Assembly (NCBI GenBank): GCA_038227745.1
Contig: JBBRPS010000254.1
Span: forward strand, 1 to 12,419
Direction of reading: 5' to 3'
Length of the DNA stretch: 12,419 nucleotides
DNA from: DASPXY01 sp038227745
Lineage (GTDB): Bacteria; Planctomycetota; Planctomycetia; Gemmatales; Gemmataceae
This document shows, one piece after another, positions 8,155 through 12,419 of this stretch. Below the pieces are notes generated by a model. It was given only the letters and a program-made list of their open reading frames with translations, did no database searches and had not been told where the DNA came from. How positions within the stretch are numbered: position 1 is the stretch's first letter; each line of letters starts with the position of its first letter. A program made the translations under genes and the position numbers.

Positions 8155-9303
8155 ATGTGGTGCCTGCTGACGCTGACGCTGGCGCTGCCGCCTGCGCCGC
8201 CGCACTGGGAGTTCCGCGACCAGGCGGCTCACGCCGGGCGCAGCCTGCTGACCTTCCGTGCCGTCGATCTGGTCGAGGCGCCTGTGCGGCCGCTGAAGCC
8301 GGAAGACCGTCCGCCGGCCGGAGCCCGCTTCAGCCTTTTGCCGGTGGGCACGGAAGCCGGCGGCCTGCTGCTCGTGTGGCTGCCGGGACCGGGCGAGGTC
8401 TGGCTGGACGGCGACGGCGATGGCCGCTTCGCCGCGGCGGAACGCCACAAGCTCGGCGCGCGGCCGCTGGAAGTGCCGGTCCTGGTGAGTATGCGTCAGC
8501 CGGGCGGCGAGGTGCGGCGGTTGAAGCGCACGCTGGTCCTGCGCCGTTCGGCCGGCGGGGGACTGCGCTACGCGGTGCGCGGCCACGTCGCCGGCAAGCT
8601 TTGCCTGGGCGGACAGGAGTACGCCGCTCTGCTCGTCGATGGCAACGCGGACGGCTGTTTCGACTCGGCGGCCATGGACCGCGTGTGGATCGACCTGGAC
8701 CACGACGGGCAGTTCGATGGCCTGACCGAGCAGTTCCCGCTGGGCAAGCCGTTGACGGTCGGGGCGCGGACGTACCTGCTCAAGCCGGCGCCGGACGGCA
8801 GCTCCGTGCAGGTGCGCGAGCGCCCCGCGGCGCAGGGCACCCTGCGGCTCGAACTGCCGGCCCGCGCGGGCGCGAAGGCGTCGGCATTCGTCGCCCAGCT
8901 GGCGAGCGACTGGGGCGAGCTGGTGACGGTGCGGGCCGCGGGGAAGGCCGTATCGCTGCCGGTCGGTCGCTACGCGGTGGAGTCCCTCACGTTCGAGTTG
9001 ACCGACGCGGCCGGGCGCAAGTGGCACTATCAATTCGCCGGGGGACGGCGAAGTGGTGTCGAGGTGACGGCCGGACGCGAGACGGCCGACGCGGTACTCG
9101 ACGGACTGCGCCTGGAAGTGCAGGTGGACGACCGCGAGGAAATCTACGTGACGCCGTCGCTGCAGGCGCCGGGCGGGCTGTACCTGGTCAACTGCGCGAC
9201 GGGCGAGCGCGGCGCGGAGTCGCTCACCTCAGGGAGTGCGGAGATCTGCCTGCTCGGTGGGGGCGGCAAGGTGCTGGACCGGGCGACGTCGGGGTTCCGG
9301 TGA
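8155..9303 (+). CDS. Exported protein with EF-hand-like Asp-rich loops (382 aa to the first stop)
   Basis: I do not recognise a named family. The N-terminus (WCLLTLTLALP) is a short hydrophobic signal-like segment. Three Asp-rich loops are visible: DGDGDGRFAAAE (85-96) fits the full 12-residue EF-hand calcium loop with D1, D3, D5, G6, hydrophobic F8 and E12; DGNADGCF (162-169) and DLDHDGQF (180-187) share the start but lack an acidic residue at position 12. The remainder is predicted beta-rich, for instance the segment around residues 225-310. It starts 3 bp after the previous stop, and its Shine-Dalgarno (GAGGAGGAG) lies inside the end of that gene, so the two are probably co-translated. Calcium-stabilised partnering with the upstream protein is inference. 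Oddly, the frame stays coding-like beyond its TGA, so 382 aa may be a truncated form. Confidence 0.88.
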   Translation: MWCLLTLTLALPPAPPHWEFRDQAAHAGRSLLTFRAVDLVEAPVRPLKPEDRPPAGARFSLLPVGTEAGGLLLVWLPGPGEVWLDGDGDGRFAAAERHKLGARPLEVPVLVSMRQPGGEVRRLKRTLVLRRSAGGGLRYAVRGHVAGKLCLGGQEYAALLVDGNADGCFDSAAMDRVWIDLDHDGQFDGLTEQFPLGKPLTVGARTYLLKPAPDGSSVQVRERPAAQGTLRLELPARAGAKASAFVAQLASDWGELVTVRAAGKAVSLPVGRYAVESLTFELTDAAGRKWHYQFAGGRRSGVEVTAGRETADAVLDGLRLEVQVDDREEIYVTPSLQAPGGLYLVNCATGERGAESLTSGSAEICLLGGGGKVLDRATSGFR

Positions 9304-9465
9304 GGGACGTTCTGCACGCACTCGGTGCGAGTGCCGTCCGGAGCGTCGGGGCGCCTGGAAGTGGTGGTGCGGTTCGTCGGCGGGCCGCTGCTCGGGGACC
9401 TGACGGCGCGGCGGGGAGTGTCGGCAGCGAGGGCAAACGGAGGCACGACAAAAGCCCGCCCCTGA
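9304..9465 (+). pseudogene. Coding-like extension after the in-frame TGA (53 codons)
   Basis: In the same frame as the 382-aa gene, the 53 codons after the TGA at 9301-9303 read GTFCTHSVRVPSGASGRLEV, then VVRFVGGPLLGDLTARR and a short tail to a second TGA (9463-9465). The alternating hydrophobic pattern is typical of beta strands. My hand count over the first 39 codons gives GC at codon positions 1/2/3 of about 77/59/90 percent, the pattern of real coding DNA in such a genome. Most simply this is the original C-terminal domain cut off by a nonsense change (TGG or CGA to TGA) or a base-calling error. Programmed readthrough is a less likely alternative. Confidence 0.6.
9305..9339 (+). repeat. 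Bulged hairpin immediately after the TGA at 9301
   Basis: Lower stem GGACG (9305-9309) with CGTCC (9335-9339), an 8-nt one-sided bulge (9310-9317), upper stem GCACTCG (9318-9324) with CGAGTGC (9328-9334), and a GTG loop. All 12 base pairs are Watson-Crick. It starts one nucleotide after the TGA. No T-run follows, so it is not a standard terminator. Confidence 0.55.
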
Positions 9466-9476
9466 CTCCCGGCCTG

Positions 9477-9496
9477 CCGAATCGCGGCCGCGTCGG
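9477..9496. promoter_or_regulatory. Palindrome abutting the WD40-gene promoter
   Basis: CCGA (9477-9480) pairs with TCGG (9493-9496) around the perfect 10-bp palindrome CGCGGCCGCG (9483-9492), with an AT bulge on the left. It ends on the base directly before the -35 hexamer of the candidate promoter. This position suits a regulator binding site, but in DNA this GC-rich a palindrome of this size could also be chance. Confidence 0.25.
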
Positions 9497-9525
9497 TTGC
9501 AAATGCCCATTCCGCGACCGATAAT
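9497..9525 (+). promoter_or_regulatory. Candidate sigma-70-type promoter of the WD40 gene
   Basis: TTGCAA (9497-9502), an exact 17-nt spacer, and GATAAT (9520-9525; five of six bases of the consensus). Transcription would begin near 9532, giving a leader of about 30 nt that contains the AGGAGG ribosome site (9552-9557) four nt before the ATG at 9562. It lies in an AT-richer island within very GC-rich DNA. Confidence 0.55.
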
Positions 9526-9561
9526 CTGCTACAGGAATTTTATGCCCATCCAGGAGGCCGT

Positions 9562-10536
9562 ATGCCCAGGACCATCCCCCTCGCCGCGCTGCTGGCCATC
9601 GCCGCCGTCGTCGTCGCCGCCGTCGGACAGGAACCTGTAACCTATCGCGGGCACAAAGGCTGGGTCGGCTCCGTCGCGTTCGCCCCCGACGGCAAGACGC
9701 TCGCTACCGCCAGCGCGGACGGCAGTGTCAAGCTCTGGGACGTCGCCACGGGCAAGGCCCGGCAGACCTGGCTCGGCCACCGCGATTGCGTCTCGGCGGT
9801 CGCCTTCTCCCCGGACGGGAAAACGCTCGCCACCGGCGGTCACGACAAGACGGCCCGGCTCTGGGACGTCGCCGACCCCCGTCACCCCCTGACGCTGGCG
9901 GGCCACAAGGGGGTCGTCATGGCCGTCGCGTTCTCGCCGGACGGCAAGACGCTGGCGACGGCGAGCGTGGACGGCATGGTCATGCTCTGGGACGTGGCCG
10001 CCGGCAGGAAGGTCGTCAACCTGAAACGGCATACGAGCTGGGTGAACTCCGTCGCGTTCGCCCCGGACGGCAGGCTCGCGACGGGCGGCTCCGATAACTT
10101 CGTCCACGTGTGGGCCGGCGAGGGGCAGGACTGGAAACTGCGGGCGCAGGCCTTCGCGCGCGAGGGCGAGGTGCGCTGTGTGGCCTTCGCCCCGGACGGC
10201 AAGACGCTGGCCGCCGGCACGCGCTACGGCACGGTGCGCGTCTGGGACATCCCGACCCAAAAGCTGGTGGCGGTGCTCAAGGGACACCCCGGAGACGTCT
10301 GGGGGGTGGCGTTCGCGCCCGACGGCAAGACGCTGGCGAGCGGCGCCGGCGACTGGGACCGGCCGGGCGAGGTCCGCCTGTGGGACACCGGCAGCTGGGC
10401 ACGTCGGCACACGCTGCCGCACAGCGGCGAGGTGCTGTGCGTGGCGTTCGCGCCCGACGGCCGACTCCTGGCCGCGGGCAGCTGGGACAGGACCGTCAAG
10501 GTCTGGGACCTGACGAACCTGCCCGCCGAGAAGTAG
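9562..10536 (+). CDS. Secreted seven-bladed WD40 beta-propeller protein (324 aa)
   Basis: A signal peptide is clear (MPRTIPLAALLAIAAVVVAAVG, cut near residue 22-23), so the propeller is exported. The mature part is seven WD40 repeats and almost nothing else: about 28-70, 71-112, 113-154, 155-198, 199-239, 240-285 and 286-324. Each has the core VAF(A/S)PDG(K)xLA and most end in WD; repeat 4 ends VWAG and lacks the final Asp, and repeat 6 carries an insertion GDWDRPGE. GH dipeptides start repeats 1, 2, 3 and 6. Seven repeats close a complete propeller, which usually serves as a protein-binding platform with no enzymatic activity. Repeats share near-identical DNA (for example GACGGCAAGACGCT), so they can recombine. 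The start is set by AGGAGG four nt upstream and by the signal peptide. It has its own promoter and is probably monocistronic. The binding partner is unknown. Confidence 0.96.
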   Translation: MPRTIPLAALLAIAAVVVAAVGQEPVTYRGHKGWVGSVAFAPDGKTLATASADGSVKLWDVATGKARQTWLGHRDCVSAVAFSPDGKTLATGGHDKTARLWDVADPRHPLTLAGHKGVVMAVAFSPDGKTLATASVDGMVMLWDVAAGRKVVNLKRHTSWVNSVAFAPDGRLATGGSDNFVHVWAGEGQDWKLRAQAFAREGEVRCVAFAPDGKTLAAGTRYGTVRVWDIPTQKLVAVLKGHPGDVWGVAFAPDGKTLASGAGDWDRPGEVRLWDTGSWARRHTLPHSGEVLCVAFAPDGRLLAAGSWDRTVKVWDLTNLPAEK

Positions 10537-10565
10537 TCCGTGTTCTGCGGCGGTTTGGGCTGTGG

Positions 10566-10585
10566 GTCAGGACTCCGATCCTGAC
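10566..10585 (+). repeat. Inverted repeat GTCAGGA / TCCTGAC after the WD40 gene
   Basis: A perfect 7-bp stem (10566-10572 with 10579-10585) and 6-nt loop CTCCGA, starting 29 bp beyond the WD40 stop codon. It could end WD40 transcription, although no T-run follows. It lies exactly where the recognisable hutI remnant begins, so it might also be part of a small inserted palindromic element. The stretch 10537-10565 holds nothing recognisable. Confidence 0.4.
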
Positions 10586-10752
10586 ATCGAGCCGGCCGGA
10601 TCGAGTGGGTAGGCCCGACCGCGGACCTGCCTCCGGCGACGCCCGACGCCGTCATCCTCGACGTCCCGGACTACCGGCAACTCTTCTACCACTTCGGGGT
10701 CAACCATGTTTGGAAGGTCATCAAGGGGGGTCGGGTGGTCCACGCGGCTTGA
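10585..10752 (+). pseudogene. hutI: hutI (imidazolonepropionase) remnant with a large internal deletion
   Basis: In one frame ending at TGA 10750-10752 the sequence reads RAGRIEWVGPTADLP, then PDAVILDV, then PDYRQLFYHFGVNHVW and KVIKGGRVVHAA. The second half is the characteristic C-terminal end of imidazolonepropionase (YHFGVNxVxxVIKxGRVV). The first half resembles the N-terminal beta-sandwich of the same enzyme (GRIxxVGPxADLP). About 55 of the usual roughly 400 residues remain, and the metal-binding barrel is missing completely. The join falls near a VILD motif (10645-10665), which is expected in both the N- and C-terminal parts, so a deletion through short homology is plausible. There is no start codon and an in-frame TGA at 10582 just upstream, so it is not expressed as a protein. 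Its position right before hutG is the normal hutI-hutG order. Confidence 0.8.
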
Positions 10753-11737
10753 GCTGGTGCCCCGGCCGGACGACGTCCTCCGGCGGGCGGACGACCCGCG
10801 CCTGGGTGAGGTAGTCGCGTTCTGGCGCGGCGACCCGGCCGACCTGGTCCCGGGCCGGGCCGTCCTCGTCAGCTTCACCCAGGACGAGGGCGTGCGCCGC
10901 AACCACGGCCGGGCCGGGGCGGCCGTGGCGCCCCACGAGATCCGCCACGCCCTCTACCGCCTGACCCCCTACAACGGCCAGCACGACGTCAACCTGGCCG
11001 ACCTGCCGCCCCTCGACGTCGGCGCCGTGCGCATCGCCGGCACGCTGGAAGATACGCAGGTCGCGCTCGCCGAGGTCGTCCGCGGCATCCTGGAAATGGG
11101 GGCGGTCCCGGTCGTCCTCGGCGGCGGCCACGAAACCGCCTATGGCCACTACCTCGCGTACCTCGGCGCGCACCGCCCCGTCGGCATCGTCAACCTCGAC
11201 GCCCACCTGGACGTCCGTCCCACGCTGGCCGGCCACGGCCACAGCGGCTCGCCGTTCCGGCAGGCGATGGAGCACCCCACGGAACCGCTGCCCGGCAACC
11301 GCTACGTCTGCCTCGGCGCCCAGCCCCACTCGATCGGCCGCGAGCACCTCCGCTACCTGCGCGAGCGGGGGGGCACGGTGGCCTGGGCGAACGAGGTCAA
11401 GGGGGGGCTTCGCGAACGCCTCGGCAAGGAGATCGACCGCCTCGCGGCCTCCGGTTGCCACGTCTACGTCAGCCTTGACGCCGACGTGGTCCGGGCGGCG
11501 GACGTGCCCGGCGTCAGCTCCCCGAACCTGCTCGGCCTCGCGGGAGCGGAAGTGATCGACTGCGCTTACCACGCCGGCCTATCTTCCCCCGTCTCCAGCT
11601 TCGATCTTGTGGAGATCAATCCCCACCACGACCCCGAGGGCCTCAGTGTCCGCTGGGCCGCCCTCGCGGTGTGGTATTTCCTGATCGGCCTGGCGCAGCG
11701 CCGGGCCGGCAGTGGAGCGCCCGTGTCCAAAAGCTGA
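10706..11737 (+). CDS. hutG: Formimidoylglutamase-like arginase-family enzyme (HutG)
   Basis: Predicted cytoplasmic manganese hydrolase that splits N-formimidoyl-L-glutamate to glutamate and formamide, the last step of one histidine-degradation route. All six arginase-family metal ligands are visible: H142 in GGGHE, D165, H167 and D169 in NLDAHLD, and D258 and D260 in SLDAD. DEGVRRNHGRAGAA (60-73), PGVSSPN (268-274) and VEINP (302-306) are typical of formimidoylglutamase rather than arginase or agmatinase. Length (343 aa) is slightly above the family's usual 310-330. The start is uncertain. The ATG at 10706 falls within the codons for the conserved NHV motif of the hutI tail, and the first 17 residues it adds have no family likeness. 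GTG at 10757, just after the hutI stop, is a good alternative although neither has a strong ribosome site. The gene looks intact although hutI beside it is destroyed. No hutH or hutU is in the window. Confidence 0.88.
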   Translation: MFGRSSRGVGWSTRLELVPRPDDVLRRADDPRLGEVVAFWRGDPADLVPGRAVLVSFTQDEGVRRNHGRAGAAVAPHEIRHALYRLTPYNGQHDVNLADLPPLDVGAVRIAGTLEDTQVALAEVVRGILEMGAVPVVLGGGHETAYGHYLAYLGAHRPVGIVNLDAHLDVRPTLAGHGHSGSPFRQAMEHPTEPLPGNRYVCLGAQPHSIGREHLRYLRERGGTVAWANEVKGGLRERLGKEIDRLAASGCHVYVSLDADVVRAADVPGVSSPNLLGLAGAEVIDCAYHAGLSSPVSSFDLVEINPHHDPEGLSVRWAALAVWYFLIGLAQRRAGSGAPVSKS

Positions 11738-11941
11738 GTGTCTGTCCAGCGCCCCGCCTGTCCAGCCCAGTTCGCCCCACCGCGGCGACCGCGCCGACGC
11801 ACGTCGGCGGCGCACCGACCCGATCTACCCCCGCTCGGGGACCGAAAGACCGATTCCTCCATGACTTGTGTTCGTTCGCTCCCGTCCTTGAATGCCCGGG
11901 ATGCCTGAGGTAGCGAAGTTGCTGACACCCCCTTGACACTC

Positions 11942-11962
11942 CAGGGAGAAAAACAGGGAGAA
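11942..11962 (+). repeat. Tandem CAGGGAGAA direct repeat upstream of csrA
   Basis: CAGGGAGAA occurs at 11942-11950 and 11954-11962, 12 bp apart, close to one helical turn, so a DNA-binding protein could contact both on the same face. It lies just upstream of the candidate csrA -35. Each copy also contains AGGGA, which fits the CsrA RNA-binding core ANGGA, but this matters only if transcription starts further upstream than proposed. Confidence 0.4.
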
Positions 11963-11969
11963 GTTTTCC

Positions 11970-11996
11970 TTGTCTCCGGGATTCGTGGCGTACAAT
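11970..11996 (+). promoter_or_regulatory. Candidate csrA promoter
   Basis: TACAAT (11991-11996) is a good -10 hexamer (five of six bases of TATAAT). The best -35 is TTGTCT (11970-11975) with a short 15-nt spacer. Transcription would begin near 12003, leaving a leader of about 38 nt with AGGAGGG (12028-12034) as ribosome site six nt before the ATG. The -10 is more convincing than the -35. Confidence 0.4.
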
Positions 11997-12040
11997 TCGG
12001 CAGCACACCAATCATCACCTCGCTCGCAGGAGGGTAGCGA

Positions 12041-12241
12041 ATGCTGGTACTGAGCCGAAAGCTTGGTGAGAAAATCTACATCAGCGAGAACATCTGTATC
12101 ACTGTTGTGGACATCGACCGGGGCAAGATCCGCCTGGGGATCGAGGCCCCCCGCGAAGTGCCGATCTTCCGTCAGGAACTGCTGCAAGGAAAGGACAAGA
12201 AGGCGCCCCCCGCGGCGAACGCCCCTGCCCTGACGAAGTGA
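12041..12241 (+). CDS. csrA: Carbon storage regulator CsrA (66 aa)
   Basis: Small homodimeric RNA-binding protein that binds GGA motifs, often at ribosome sites, and represses or stabilises mRNAs. The whole family signature is present: MLVLSRKLGEKIYI at the start, ITVVDIDRGKIRLGIEAP in the middle and EVPIFRQEL at the end, including the R6/L4 strand-1 positions and the RLGIxAPxEVxIxRxE block whose conserved Arg contacts RNA. Length is normal for the family. The C-terminal tail KDKKAPPAANAPALTK is basic and Pro/Ala-rich and probably disordered. The ATG is supported by AGGAGGG six nt upstream. That ribosome site includes GGA, so CsrA could repress its own translation, as known in other bacteria. 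It stands alone here, with no flagellar gene or fliW visible next to it. Confidence 0.98.
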   Translation: MLVLSRKLGEKIYISENICITVVDIDRGKIRLGIEAPREVPIFRQELLQGKDKKAPPAANAPALTK

Positions 12242-12254
12242 ACGCGAAAGATCC

Positions 12255-12315
12255 CACGGCCGCGAGCCGTTGACCGGTGCCCCCGCCCCGGTCGGCGACT
12301 CGCGGTCGTGCTTTT
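12255..12315 (+). terminator. Probable terminator of csrA
   Basis: Starts 14 bp after the csrA stop. Left arm 12255-12277 and right arm 12288-12310 form a 23-bp stem with a 10-nt loop: three G-U wobbles and one C-A mismatch, all other positions Watson-Crick. It is followed directly by CTTTT (12311-12315). The T-run is short, but length, GC content and position fit an intrinsic terminator. Confidence 0.6.
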
Positions 12316-12360
12316 CCCCCTTCCCGCGCCTCCACGGGCGCACGACATGGTTCGTAATCA

Positions 12361-12407
12361 GCCGGCACGGCGGTAAGGGCGCTGGCCCGTGGCCGCCGCC
12401 TGCCGGC
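12361..12407. repeat. Structured inverted repeat near the right edge
   Basis: GCCGGCA-CGGCGG (12361-12373) pairs with CCGCCG (12393-12398) and TGCCGGC (12401-12407), with a 2-nt bulge on the right arm. The 19-nt interior contains a small GGGC/GCCC stem (12377-12380 with 12385-12388). The rest of 12316-12419 shows no gene. It could be a palindromic repeat or a leader of a gene beyond the window. It does not match a tRNA fold. Confidence 0.4.
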
Positions 12408-12419
12408 GCTGCCAGAACG

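Larger units (their letters stand above)
11738..12040. other. Intergenic region between hutG and csrA (303 bp)
   Basis: No gene is supported. Seen: a repeated CTGTCCAGC (11742-11750 and 11758-11766) just after the hutG stop; a perfect inverted repeat CGCCGACG / CGTCGGCG (11792-11799 and 11802-11809) that could form a hairpin at the end of the hutG mRNA but lacks a T-run; and, from about 11930, an AT-richer segment with the csrA control signals. Open frames of up to about 80 codons cross it without ribosome sites or family character. Confidence 0.6.

Noticed and set aside
8155..9465. Firm call of the 9301 TGA as selenocysteine
   Set aside because: The hairpin spacing is suggestive, but the protein is not a known selenoprotein family, the context lacks a CxxU/UxxC redox motif, and no selenocysteine machinery is in the window. 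Kept only as one option in the finding.
8148..9524. 458-codon open frame shifted relative to the 382-aa gene
   Set aside because: Arg/Gly/Ala-rich shadow frame. The in-frame product at 8155 has a signal peptide, a good ribosome site and patterned beta and Asp-loop sequence.
9640..10520. Regular repeats that might suggest a CRISPR array
   Set aside because: They are the WD40 repeats of a continuous coding frame, about 126 bp apart with diverged units; there are no constant repeats with unique spacers.
10706..11737. Arginase or agmatinase instead of formimidoylglutamase
   Set aside because: Shares the metal ligands, but DEGVRRNHGRAGAA, PGVSSPN and the hutI remnant directly upstream point to HutG.
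11933..11961. TTGACA-based promoter for csrA
   Set aside because: The -35 is perfect, but 16-19 nt downstream only GGGAGA/GGAGAA-type sequence is found, so no usable -10. TACAAT at 11991 is the better anchor.
12316..12419. tRNA or other known RNA gene near the right edge
   Set aside because: No cloverleaf, no T-loop GTTCGAnYC in the correct place and no acceptor pairing; only a bulged palindrome.

Overview
The window looks like chromosomal DNA from a very GC-rich planctomycete, most likely a Gemmata-like (Gemmataceae) lineage. This rests on several traits seen together: high GC with strong GC3 bias; a long exported TPR protein with an N-terminal zinc ribbon and an acidic disordered linker; an exported protein of repeated carboxypeptidase-regulatory-like domains; a secreted seven-bladed WD40 protein; and a stand-alone csrA. 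The taxonomic call is inference, since there is no rRNA or marker gene here.

Layout. 51-4238 (minus strand) is one very large gene for a single-pass membrane protein with a cytoplasmic zinc ribbon, a low-complexity acidic linker, and an extracytoplasmic coiled-coil/TPR part. A 433-bp divergent intergenic region (4239-4671) follows and holds a 23-bp GC-rich hairpin plus a second inverted repeat. 4672-9303 (plus strand) is a tight two-gene unit: an exported 1159-aa protein with six regulatory-like beta domains and a helical-repeat C-terminus, then, after 3 bp, a 382-aa exported protein with EF-hand-like Asp-rich loops. That second frame ends at a TGA, but the same frame keeps coding character for another 53 codons, and a hairpin sits directly behind the TGA. 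9497-10536 is a promoter and a secreted WD40 beta-propeller gene. 10585-10752 is a remnant of hutI (imidazolonepropionase): an N-terminal snippet joined directly to the C-terminal snippet. It overlaps or abuts an apparently intact hutG (10706-11737). A gap of about 300 bp with a promoter leads to csrA (12041-12241), which is followed by a long hairpin and a T-run suitable as a terminator.

How the genes relate. The two exported proteins at 4672 and 8155 probably act together at the cell surface; their substrate is unknown. hutG is the last step of the glutamate-forming branch of histidine breakdown. Its usual partner hutI survives here only as a scar, so this copy of the hut pathway is incomplete locally. 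csrA appears to be an independent transcription unit. No CRISPR array, tRNA, rRNA, transposase, phage gene or defence system was seen. I found no clearly new multi-gene system. The strongest leads are the in-frame TGA at 9301 with coding-like sequence and a hairpin behind it, and the internally deleted hutI.
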